The notes under the pieces are model-generated. The model saw only the letters and a program-made list of their open reading frames with translations. It was not told the DNA's origin and searched no databases. The translations under genes were made by a program, and so were the position numbers. A stretch of 19,264 bases of DNA from NCBI GenBank assembly GCA_024691105.1, contig JAILNY010000087.1:1-19264 (forward strand). Reading direction: 5' to 3'. Below are positions 1 to 5,822 of this stretch, one piece after another. This DNA comes from Treponema sp. GTDB taxonomy: Bacteria > Spirochaetota > Spirochaetia > Treponematales > Treponemataceae. Each line of letters starts with the position of its first letter. Position 1 is the first letter of the stretch.

Positions 1-13
1 TTTTTTTTATGAT

Positions 14-85
14 GGTCCCTTCGTCTATCGGCTAGGACGTGACCCTCTCAAGGTCGAAAGACGGGTTCGATTCCCGTAGGGACCG
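14..85 (+). tRNA. tRNA-Glu (anticodon CTC)
   Basis: A complete 72-nt cloverleaf can be folded by eye. The acceptor stem GGTCCCT (14-20) pairs with AGGGACC (78-84). The D stem is 23-26 with 35-38. The anticodon stem 40-44/52-56 encloses the loop CTCTCAA, with anticodon CTC at 47-49, which reads the glutamate codon GAG. The T arm is ACGGG-TTCGATT-CCCGT (61-77). The discriminator base is G85 and CCA is not encoded. A terminator follows within six bases, so this is the last or only gene of its transcript. Its promoter would lie left of the window. Confidence 0.95.
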
Positions 86-90
86 CTTTT

Positions 91-121
91 AAGCGCACTT
101 ATTTAAGGTGCGCTTTTTTTT
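91..121 (+). terminator. Intrinsic terminator after tRNA-Glu
   Basis: An 8-bp perfect stem, AAGCGCAC (91-98) with GTGCGCTT (108-115), encloses a 9-nt loop and runs into a T tract at 114-121. It starts six bases after the tRNA discriminator base. On the minus strand the hairpin is not followed by a T run, so it is not an obvious terminator for the lipoprotein gene ending at 234. Confidence 0.88.
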
Positions 122-233
122 ATTTCGGGCGCCTGTGGAACATCGCGCGAGTCCCGCAACATCGCAATCTGCGCGTTCGGGAATTGCGCACCCCGGATAA
201 CCTCACAGCTCGGCATGGTGCGCGATTTTATCA
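122..233. other. GC-rich intergenic island 1
   Basis: This gene-free stretch downstream of the lipoprotein gene is much richer in G+C than its surroundings and is studded with CGCG/GCGC words. It shares the exact 11-mer AGTCCCGCAAC (150-160) with the tandem-repeat island at 2447-2457, and TCGCGCG and GCGCGATT-like words with both other islands. No reading frame or clear hairpin terminator is visible in it. Confidence 0.4.
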
Positions 234-731
234 CTACCAATATCTCGGTCGGTATTTTCGATTTTTCGGATAGCGATATTGTCCTCTTTCCCTTGGAATA
301 ATTCCGTGTTCCAGCATCTGCTTTCCATACCAGAATTCGCGAAACTCATACTTATCTGCAATAAGCGGCCGCCTCTTTTTTGTTACAGAAAGCTTATCCC
401 AACAAATAATGGTATTATTATACTTTTCTTCAGGATAATAACTTACAGTAAGATCAGCCCAGAACATCTTGCCGTCATACCAGAAATACACATCCTTAAA
501 ATAAAGCTCATAATTTTCGGGATCTTCTTTTGTTAATGGGATCTTATAATAGGCCGCCCATTCAAGGACAGATTTTCGTAAATCTTCATAACCACCGCGC
601 GTCCATTCAAGCCAACTGAAACTGTCAGTTTCCATCTTATCAAGTAAATCCGGAAAGATTTCTTCATACCCTGTCGTCTTACACGATGCAAGAGCAACCA
701 CTGTTAAAATCACAAACAAAAACTTTTTCAC
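234..731 (-). CDS. Unrecognised lipoprotein, 165 aa
   Basis: The function is unknown. The N-terminus is a lipoprotein signal peptide: two lysines, a hydrophobic stretch and the lipobox LASC with the acylated cysteine at residue 17, followed by KTTG. The mature part, about 149 residues, is very rich in aromatics (many W, Y and F) and has a basic tail ending in RPRYW. No enzyme motif is seen. The start codon is GTG at 731; AAAGGATG lies about 11 nt upstream and serves as the ribosome site, while the ATG inside it opens only a four-codon frame. The gene stands alone, 93 nt after the methyltransferase stop, with no strong promoter visible. It is probably a periplasmic or outer-membrane-anchored protein (inference from the lipobox). 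Confidence 0.72.
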   Translation of the reverse strand: MKKFLFVILTVVALASCKTTGYEEIFPDLLDKMETDSFSWLEWTRGGYEDLRKSVLEWAAYYKIPLTKEDPENYELYFKDVYFWYDGKMFWADLTVSYYPEEKYNNTIICWDKLSVTKKRRPLIADKYEFREFWYGKQMLEHGIIPRERGQYRYPKNRKYRPRYW

Positions 732-760
732 TTTTTTATCATCCTTTTGTTCACATATTC

Positions 761-824
761 TAAGACCGCGTCTGTTTTACATCTCCGAGTCGCCCGGTCC
801 GCGCAAATCGCGCGTCATAAGCAA
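761..824. other. GC-rich intergenic island 2
   Basis: This short stretch directly after the methyltransferase stop contains CGCGCAAATCGCGCG (around 800-813), in which CGCG arms flank a 5-7 nt centre. Its base composition and words resemble the islands at 122-233 and 2383-2499. All three lie at the 3' end of a minus-strand gene. The small hairpin could act in transcript ending, but no T tract follows. Confidence 0.3.
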
Positions 825-1535
825 TTACATCTCTGCAATTATCGTAAAATCGTTTTCAAGATAATCATCGACTATGCGCACATTCTTTGCGCCGTATTCT
901 TTTGCAAGCGCGCTAACCGCAGAAGGCTCGTAATAATAGTAAGTATCTTCCTTATCAGTCGAGCGCACATTAAGCATAGAACAGACAAAGCCCTTTTTGC
1001 AAAGCCCCGCAAAACGCAAAAACGCCTTCCGCAAAAACTCATCGTTATTACCAAGATTCAAATTAAAAATGCCCGACGCATACACCCAGTCCACGCGGCT
1101 TTCTGTAGTCGCGGCATCCGCCTCCGATTCTTCAAAAACATCCTTGCACACAAAACGCACCGTAGACTTATTCCCTTCCGGAAGCCGCAGCCCGTTTTCC
1201 CTCAAAATCGCAAGCTGCTCGCACGCAATCGCAATCATCCTTTTAGAAATATCAATTCCCGTATATTCAACATTCAGCCCGATTCCGCACGTCATAAAAT
1301 GAAAGAGATCACCAAGCCCGCAGCCGACATCAAGCACGCTCGTCCCATCAAGCGCCACATTCTTAACAAAGGCCGCAAACCGCGCATACTGCGCCTGACG
1401 GCTCTCCCAACCCAAAAGCCGGTAATTGTCCGCATTCACGTTGGAGCGCACCGCGTTATTTAAATACATATGAAGCTTTTGCAGCTCCTGAAAGTTCTTT
1501 TCGTAATAAGAATTTATCTTAGAAATTCTATCCAT
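825..1535 (-). CDS. Class I SAM-dependent methyltransferase, 236 aa
   Basis: This is a Rossmann-fold methyltransferase of unknown substrate. Motif I, VLDVGCGLGD, is at residues 67-76. The acidic end of strand 2, GIDIS, is at 93-97 with D95 expected to hold the SAM ribose. KDVFE near 131-135 is the adenine-contact region, and VDWVYASGIFNL at 149-160 is motif IV. The first 60 residues are helical and may form a cap. The length is typical for small-molecule methyltransferases. The ATG at 1535 has no Shine-Dalgarno sequence, but a good sigma-70 promoter places the transcript start at the ATG itself. Codon use is richer in C- and G-ended codons than in the ribosomal or transketolase genes. It is divergent from hsp20, but no functional link between the two is evident. 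Confidence 0.85.
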   Translation of the reverse strand: MDRISKINSYYEKNFQELQKLHMYLNNAVRSNVNADNYRLLGWESRQAQYARFAAFVKNVALDGTSVLDVGCGLGDLFHFMTCGIGLNVEYTGIDISKRMIAIACEQLAILRENGLRLPEGNKSTVRFVCKDVFEESEADAATTESRVDWVYASGIFNLNLGNNDEFLRKAFLRFAGLCKKGFVCSMLNVRSTDKEDTYYYYEPSAVSALAKEYGAKNVRIVDDYLENDFTIIAEM

Positions 1536-1541
1536 AGGTCC

Positions 1542-1569
1542 ATTGTACTAAAATACCCAGATTTTTCAA
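1542..1569 (-). promoter_or_regulatory. Sigma-70 promoter of the methyltransferase gene
   Basis: On the minus strand, TTGAAA (1564-1569) and TACAAT (1542-1547) are separated by 16 nt. Each hexamer matches the consensus at five of six positions. With the -10 hexamer at -12 to -7, base +1 falls on 1535, the A of the ATG. The mRNA would therefore be leaderless, which fits the missing ribosome site. Confidence 0.6.
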
Positions 1570-1583
1570 TAGCATTTCGCTCA

Positions 1584-1670
1584 TGTGTCATTTTGATACA
1601 ATTTTAACAAACTTTTTGACACAGTTGCGCACAAGTGGAATCTGGCGCCGCGATTTTCTCTTTTCCAGAT
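1584..1670. other. Inverted-repeat cluster between divergent genes
   Basis: The 356-nt gene-free stretch 1536-1891 separates the methyltransferase and hsp20. Within it, TGTGTCA (1584-1590), TGATACA (1594-1600) and TGACACA (1617-1623) are related half-sites; the first two form a 17-bp imperfect palindrome. A separate pair, ATCTGG (1640-1645) and CCAGAT (1665-1670), is 19 nt apart. They lie about 160-245 nt upstream of the predicted hsp20 start, a suitable range for sigma-54 activator sites, and about 50-90 nt upstream of the methyltransferase start. The role as binding sites is inference. The rest, 1671-1800, is T-rich and shows nothing definite. Confidence 0.3.
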
Positions 1671-1800
1671 GCCCGGCGTACAATTTTTGACCATTTTTTC
1701 CGCATTTTTCTGGTTGAATTTATCAAGGCGGCCCTTTCATTCCAAAATTCAGACAATTTTTTTACAAAAATTCACTTTCCCGACGCAAATTTATCAAAAC

Positions 1801-1818
1801 TTGGCACACTATCTGCTT
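1801..1818 (+). promoter_or_regulatory. Sigma-54 (RpoN) type promoter of hsp20
   Basis: The sequence TTGGCACACTATCTGCTT carries GG at 1803-1804 and GC at 1815-1816 with exactly 10 nt between them, the defining -24/-12 geometry. It matches the consensus TGGCAC-N5-TTGC(A/T) at all but one of the strongly conserved positions, having C for the first T of TTGC. A start near 1828 is predicted, giving a leader of about 64 nt. No competing sigma-70 promoter of similar quality is seen close to the gene. Confidence 0.65.
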
Positions 1819-1832
1819 TATTTATATATGTA

Positions 1833-1884
1833 AGCCGTAAGGCTGAATAAAACAACAAAAAATCGAACCGAAAGGTTCAAGGAG
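1833..1884 (+). promoter_or_regulatory. hsp20 leader: two GNRA hairpins and Shine-Dalgarno
   Basis: AGCC-GTAA-GGCT (1833-1844) and GAACC-GAAA-GGTTC (1865-1878) are short perfect hairpins whose loops are both of GNRA type. The second ends directly against the Shine-Dalgarno AAGGAG (1879-1884), seven nt before the ATG. The ribosome site itself is not in the stem, so this is not a classical ROSE or fourU thermometer. It might stabilise the mRNA or affect 30S access through stacking (inference). Confidence 0.45.
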
Positions 1885-1891
1885 AAATATT

Positions 1892-2329
1892 ATGAACGAA
1901 CTTTCACTTTTTAACACACTCTTTAACGGAGCACTTGATGACCAGATGCAGGACTATGGATTTGGAACACATTTTGATGTTCCAAAAGTTGATGTAACTC
2001 AGTGCAAAGATGCTTACCGCCTCGAAATGGATCTTCCAGGCCGCACAGAAAACGACATCAATCTTGAGCTTGATAACAACGTTTTGACAATTTCTTCTGC
2101 AAAAGAGGAAACTAAAGAAACTTCAGATAAAGAAAACAAAAAGCACGATGGCGAAAAAACAAAATGGCTTATCAAAGAGCGCAGAACTTCAAGCTTCTCT
2201 CGCCGCTTTACTTTACCTGATGATGTTGATGCAGAAAATGTTTCAGCAAGCTTTAAGAACGGCGTATTGAATGTAACAATTCCACGCAAGGCTCTTACAG
2301 CACCTAAAAAGATCGCAATAACTGCATAA
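1892..2329 (+). CDS. hsp20: Small heat-shock protein, Hsp20/alpha-crystallin family, 145 aa
   Basis: This is an ATP-independent holdase chaperone of the cytoplasm that binds unfolding proteins and keeps them refoldable. The alpha-crystallin domain spans about residues 30-133: LPGRTENDINLEL at 48-60, the NNVLTISSAK strand, a charged Lys/Glu-rich loop at 71-91, ERRTSSFSRRFTLP at 96-109, and the family signature GVLNVTIPRK at 124-133. The C-terminal IAI at 141-143 is the I-x-I motif that docks neighbouring dimers during oligomer assembly. The length is normal. The ATG at 1892 has AAGGAG seven nt upstream. The promoter appears to be of sigma-54 type, unlike the HrcA/CIRCE or sigma-32 control common for heat-shock genes. 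The gene is single, followed by a strong terminator. Confidence 0.95.
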   Translation: MNELSLFNTLFNGALDDQMQDYGFGTHFDVPKVDVTQCKDAYRLEMDLPGRTENDINLELDNNVLTISSAKEETKETSDKENKKHDGEKTKWLIKERRTSSFSRRFTLPDDVDAENVSASFKNGVLNVTIPRKALTAPKKIAITA

Positions 2330-2347
2330 AAACCTCTATACCTCTTG

Positions 2348-2382
2348 GCCGGCACATTCACACAGTGTGCCGGCTTTTTTTT
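2348..2382 (+). terminator. Intrinsic terminator of hsp20
   Basis: A 9-bp perfect stem, GCCGGCACA (2348-2356) with TGTGCCGGC (2366-2374), encloses a 9-nt loop and is followed by eight T (2375-2382). It lies 19 nt after the hsp20 stop codon. It lacks a T run on the minus strand, so it should stop transcription efficiently only in the hsp20 direction. Confidence 0.93.
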
Positions 2383-2499
2383 GCCCGCAACACATCATTG
2401 CCCCGCGCGAAAATGCTCCCAAAAATCGCGCAACCAATCGCGTATCAGTCCCGCAACCTACACAATCGCGCAACCTACACAATCGCGCGACCTACACCC
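2383..2499. other. GC-rich intergenic island 3 between hsp20 and rlpA
   Basis: This gene-free stretch lies between the convergent hsp20 and rlpA-like genes. It is full of CGCGCAAC / GTTGCGCG words in related spacing, ending in the tandem repeat listed separately. On the minus strand CGCG-ATTGGTTG-CGCG followed by ATTTTT (about 2426-2445) could be a weak terminator for the rlpA-like gene. No reading frame with coding character is visible. Confidence 0.4.
2452..2497. repeat. 17-bp tandem repeat, about 2.7 copies
   Basis: The unit CGCAACCTACACAATCG occurs exactly at 2452-2468 and again at 2469-2485. A third, partial copy, CGCGACCTACAC, with one change lies at 2486-2497. Degenerate relatives continue to the left (CGCAACCAATCGCG near 2429-2442, CGCAACACATCATTG near 2386-2400), so the array looks like an expanded part of a longer degenerate element. 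Units abut directly with no spacers. Confidence 0.85.
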
Positions 2500-3297
2500 C
2501 TAATCAGATTTTCTCGCGCGCACGACCACATCTTTATAGCCCTTTTCAAACAGCCTCTCAATCTCTTTATTTACGTTTTCGCTTTTAACTTCTTTTATCG
2601 TAACACGCACCGAAGTTTTTGTCTTTTGCAATACAACGTTTTCAAATCCAGACTTTTTTACCTTGCGCGCAAACTTAAGCGCATTTTCGCGCGAACTGAA
2701 CGACGCAAGCTGAATGTCCCACTTTTTACCCGGCACAAGCTCGCTCTGCTTTACAAATTTTGGCGCACTTACACCAGCTGAAGTACCCGGGCCGTTTGCG
2801 TCCCCGCTCGAAAGCCCCGCGCCCGACTTTGCGTCCGACTCACCTGCAGAATCCGGCGGCGATACCTGATAATACTTAATTCCCGCCTTACTGCACGCTT
2901 TTTTTGCCGTCACCACACTCTGCTTTGTATATTTTCCAAGCTTAACAATCTCAAGACGCACCTTTGCCGTTCCGCTTCCGATCATCCCCAGCTGAACCGC
3001 CGCCGCCTTAGACAAATCTATCTCGCGCGTGCCGACAAACGGCCCCCGGTCATTTACCCTGACCTGAACACTTCTTCCATTAGAAAGATTTGTCACTTTT
3101 AAAACCGTGTTAAAGGGGAGCATTTTATGCGCGCAGGTAAGCGCATACATATTAAAGCGCTCACCGTTAGAAGTCTTTTTTCCGTGGAACGCCTCTGCAT
3201 AATAAGACGCCGTCGCCGACGCCTTATACAGCGCCGCACTATGAGCAAAATTTAAAAATCCGACACACAAACATATAAAAATCAAAGACTTTTTCAT
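2500..3297 (-). CDS. rlpA: RlpA-like protein with SPOR domain, 265 aa
   Basis: This is an exported cell-wall protein of the rare lipoprotein A family. Members are septal lytic transglycosylases that cut glycan strands lacking stem peptides. A signal peptide covers residues 1 to about 20 (core LIFICLCVGFLNF, AHSA near the cut). The double-psi beta-barrel runs about 28-118: ASYYAEAFHGKKTSNGERFN, then H57 and the VRVNDRGPFV block with D83, matching the conserved His/Asp pair. A Ser/Gly-rich linker at 146-178 leads to a SPOR-type domain at 190-265 (WDIQLASFSSRENALKFARKV), which binds denuded peptidoglycan. There is no lipobox, so it is periplasmic rather than lipidated. It is the last gene after transketolase (40-nt gap). 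The ATG has no Shine-Dalgarno. Codon use is unusually GC-rich compared with its neighbour. Confidence 0.88.
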   Translation of the reverse strand: MKKSLIFICLCVGFLNFAHSAALYKASATASYYAEAFHGKKTSNGERFNMYALTCAHKMLPFNTVLKVTNLSNGRSVQVRVNDRGPFVGTREIDLSKAAAVQLGMIGSGTAKVRLEIVKLGKYTKQSVVTAKKACSKAGIKYYQVSPPDSAGESDAKSGAGLSSGDANGPGTSAGVSAPKFVKQSELVPGKKWDIQLASFSSRENALKFARKVKKSGFENVVLQKTKTSVRVTIKEVKSENVNKEIERLFEKGYKDVVVRARKSD

Positions 3298-3337
3298 ACA
3301 TTATGTATCGGATTTTTTTGGATAGGAATGAATTTAA

Positions 3338-5314
3338 TTACTTTTTGAGAAGTTTTGCCAAATTCTTAGCGGTAAAGCCGAGATATTCAGCTACTTTGTT
3401 TGCAGGACCTGATGTACCAAATGTGTCGATACAGAAACAGTTTTCTTTAGAAGTAAACTGGAGCCATTCCATGCTGATTCCGGCTTCTGTACAAACAACG
3501 CGTTTTGGATTACCGATAATCTTATCCTGTTTTGCCTTTGTAAGACCTTCAAACTTCTTCAAATCTGGAACAGAAACAACGCGGATCTTCTTATCCTTTA
3601 CCATTTCTGCAGCCTGCAAAGCCATGTTAACTTCTGAACCGCTTGCAAGGATTGTGATATCTGGTTTTTCAGCGCCCTTCTGTACGATGTAAGCACCGCA
3701 AGAAGCCATATTCTTTTTCCAAGACTTGTCATCTTTCTTGTAAACTGCAAGAGCCTGACGTGTGAATGCCATACAAACCGGATGATCTTTAGAAGCGTAA
3801 GCAATGTTCCATGCTTCCATAGATTCTTCAGGGTCACCAGGTCTGATTGCCTGAACACCAGGAATTGCGCGGAGAGAAGTCATTGTCTCGATCGGCTGAT
3901 GTGTAGGACCGTCTTCTCCAACGTAAATTGAATCATGTGTAAATACATAAATTACAGGCTGTTTCATCAAAGAAACAACGCGGAGTGATGGACGGAGGTA
4001 ATCTGCAAATACTAAGAATGTAGCACAGAATGGACGAAGTCCACCATGCAAAGAAATACCTGCACAAACTGCAGACATTGCAAACTCACGGATACCGTAT
4101 TCAATTGTGCGGCCAGCGCGATTAGCAGGACTGAATGTTCCGTTATCTGTTGCTTTAAATGCAGTCTTGTTTGGTCCCATCAAGTCAGCAGATCCACCAA
4201 CGAGGTTTCCAAAGCGAGCTGCGATTACGTTCAAAGCCTTACCAGAAGCATCACGAGTTGCACATGCATCTCCAACTTTGTAAGTAACATCTTTTACAGT
4301 GTCGTCTGTAACTGCATCTGAGTGATATGCATCCCACAATTTTTTAAGTTCTGGATTTTCTTTTGCCCATGCAGCAAATTCTTTATTCCAGTTTTCTTCT
4401 GCTTTTGCAAATGCAGCCTTTTTAGATTCAAAATATTTATATGCTTCTGGAACAACATAGAAGTCCTGATCTACAGGAAGTCCCAATGTTTTCTTTGCAG
4501 CAATAATTCCATCTTTACCAAGTGGAGCACCATGAACATCTGCTGTATTCTGTTTTGGAGCGCTCTTACCAATGATAGACTTAAGCATAATCAATGTAGG
4601 TTTGTCAGAACACTTCTTTGCTTCTGCAACAAGCTTTCCGATTTCTGCAATGTCATACATGCTGCCTTTAAGAACCTGCCAGCCGTATGCTTCATAGCGC
4701 TTTTTGATATCATCTGTAAATGTGATGTCTGTACAACCGTCAATAGAAATTTTATTCTGGTCATAGAATACAATCAATTTACCAAGTTTAAGATTTCCGG
4801 CAAGAGAACATGCTTCAGAAGCGACACCTTCCTGGAGACATCCTTCGCCAACTAAAGAATATGTGTAGTGATCGACGATCTTGTGTTTTGGTGTGTTGAA
4901 TTTTGCAGCAAGCATCTGCTCTGCCATTGCCATACCAACAGCCATAGAAACACCCTGTCCGAGTGGACCACCAGTACATTCAACACCGTCTGTATCACCA
5001 AATTCCGGGTGACCTGGACATCTTGAACCGACCTGACGGAAGTTCTTAATATCGTCCATTGTTACCTTGTAACCTGCAAGGTGAAGAATGCTGTAAAGAA
5101 GCATAGATCCATGTCCTGCAGAAAGAACAAAGCGGTCTCTGTCTTCCCATTTAGAGTTTGCAGGATTGTGCTTCATAACTTCGCCGTACAAAACAGCTGC
5201 AAGTTCTGCAGCTCCTAACGGAAGTCCCGGATGTCCTGAATTTGCTTTCTGAATTGCATCCATTGAAAGGCTGCGGATACTTGTTGCTACACTTGCGATT
5301 GCTTTTTCGTTCAT
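3338..5314 (-). CDS. tkt: Transketolase, 658 aa
   Basis: This thiamine-diphosphate enzyme of the non-oxidative pentose phosphate pathway moves two-carbon ketol units between sugar phosphates in the cytoplasm. Substrate and cofactor histidines are H28 (SGHPGLPLG), H68 (SAGHGS), H101 (CPGHPE) and H261 (HGAPLG). The cofactor motif is GEGCLQEG at 156-163 through N187. E410 (YGIREFAM) is the glutamate that activates the thiazolium ring, and H460 and H472 lie in HDSIYVGEDGPTHQP. Length and domain order are normal. I chose the ATG at 5314: GAGG lies eight nt upstream, and the protein then begins at the usual family position. A start 22 codons earlier would overlap the preceding gene and add residues unlike the family. 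The metal-binding Asp of the usual GDG is Glu here. It lies 10 nt after the EIIA gene. Confidence 0.96.
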   Translation of the reverse strand: MNEKAIASVATSIRSLSMDAIQKANSGHPGLPLGAAELAAVLYGEVMKHNPANSKWEDRDRFVLSAGHGSMLLYSILHLAGYKVTMDDIKNFRQVGSRCPGHPEFGDTDGVECTGGPLGQGVSMAVGMAMAEQMLAAKFNTPKHKIVDHYTYSLVGEGCLQEGVASEACSLAGNLKLGKLIVFYDQNKISIDGCTDITFTDDIKKRYEAYGWQVLKGSMYDIAEIGKLVAEAKKCSDKPTLIMLKSIIGKSAPKQNTADVHGAPLGKDGIIAAKKTLGLPVDQDFYVVPEAYKYFESKKAAFAKAEENWNKEFAAWAKENPELKKLWDAYHSDAVTDDTVKDVTYKVGDACATRDASGKALNVIAARFGNLVGGSADLMGPNKTAFKATDNGTFSPANRAGRTIEYGIREFAMSAVCAGISLHGGLRPFCATFLVFADYLRPSLRVVSLMKQPVIYVFTHDSIYVGEDGPTHQPIETMTSLRAIPGVQAIRPGDPEESMEAWNIAYASKDHPVCMAFTRQALAVYKKDDKSWKKNMASCGAYIVQKGAEKPDITILASGSEVNMALQAAEMVKDKKIRVVSVPDLKKFEGLTKAKQDKIIGNPKRVVCTEAGISMEWLQFTSKENCFCIDTFGTSGPANKVAEYLGFTAKNLAKLLKK

Positions 5315-5324
5315 AAAAAATACC

Positions 5325-5789
5325 TCACTTGATTTCTTGAGCTGCTTTAACAAGCTCTTCGGCACCAGCATGCTTTTCAAGCAACTGTTTAAAACTGCTA
5401 TCCTTGAATAAAGTTGCCAGCTGTGAAAGCACCTGCAAATGTGTCTGCGAATTACTTGTCAAAAGAACAAACATCACATTGACAAACCTTGCATCCGGTG
5501 CGTTCATATCAATTGGTTCTTTAAGATAGCAAACAGTTATCTGCTGATCTTCATTATCTTTAAGAATCGTGCCTCTGCAGTGAGGAAGTGCAATCCCATA
5601 TCCGATCGCCGTACTTAAAACACGTTCACGATCGCATAGTGCTGCATAAACACCTTCTTTAGTTACTTCTTCTGGTAACGTAATTACGTTACAAATATTC
5701 TTGTAAATTTCTGATGTAGAGTTTCCTTCTACATCTTTAATAACTCCGCCCCTTTTTATTAAATCAGCAACACAATTTTTGTTTTCCAT
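5325..5789 (-). CDS. PTS EIIA-type protein (fructose/mannitol or PtsN-like), 154 aa
   Basis: This is a phosphotransferase-system EIIA domain standing alone. The phospho-acceptor motif GYGIALPHCR has its histidine at residue 70, and the following QITVCYLKEPIDMNAPD...VNVMFVLLTSNSQTHLQVLSQLATLF region is typical of the fructose/mannitol/nitrogen EIIA fold. No EIIB, EIIC, HPr or EI gene is nearby. That fits a regulatory EIIA such as PtsN, which signals metabolic state instead of carrying sugar phosphate, but a transport role with distant partners cannot be excluded. The start ATG has GAGGGG upstream. It sits 33 nt after the 486-residue gene and 10 nt before tkt, so it is probably cotranscribed and perhaps tied to central carbon metabolism. 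Confidence 0.88.
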   Translation of the reverse strand: MENKNCVADLIKRGGVIKDVEGNSTSEIYKNICNVITLPEEVTKEGVYAALCDRERVLSTAIGYGIALPHCRGTILKDNEDQQITVCYLKEPIDMNAPDARFVNVMFVLLTSNSQTHLQVLSQLATLFKDSSFKQLLEKHAGAEELVKAAQEIK

Positions 5790-5822
5790 TTCTAAGCCCC
5801 TCTTCCACCACTTATTTTTTTA

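Noticed and set aside
747..1463. A 238-codon open frame on the plus strand
   Set aside because: It is antisense to the methyltransferase with its clear SAM motifs. The product is an Arg/His/Lys/Ile-rich string without domain character and has no ribosome site.
1635..1850. A 71-codon plus-strand frame in the hsp20 upstream region
   Set aside because: It starts with GTG without a ribosome site, runs across the sigma-54 element and has Phe-rich composition caused by T-rich DNA. Best explained as chance.
1864..1884. fourU or ROSE RNA thermometer in the hsp20 leader
   Set aside because: The Shine-Dalgarno lies just outside the GAAA-loop hairpin and no upstream run of U or anti-ribosome-site sequence pairs with it.
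2386..2497. CRISPR array
   Set aside because: The repeat units are 17 bp and abut directly with no unique spacers, and no cas gene is present.
2365..2781. Plus-strand frames following the hsp20 terminator
   Set aside because: They begin inside the terminator hairpin and lie antisense to the SPOR end of the RlpA-like gene; composition follows the GC-rich island repeats.
4322..4855. A 177-codon plus-strand frame inside tkt
   Set aside because: Cys/Phe/Ile-rich shadow of the reverse strand of transketolase; no start signal and no recognisable fold.
5315..5380. Upstream extension of transketolase (22 extra codons)
   Set aside because: It would overlap the EIIA coding region, lacks a ribosome site and adds residues not seen in the family, while the ATG at 5314 has GAGG at the right distance.
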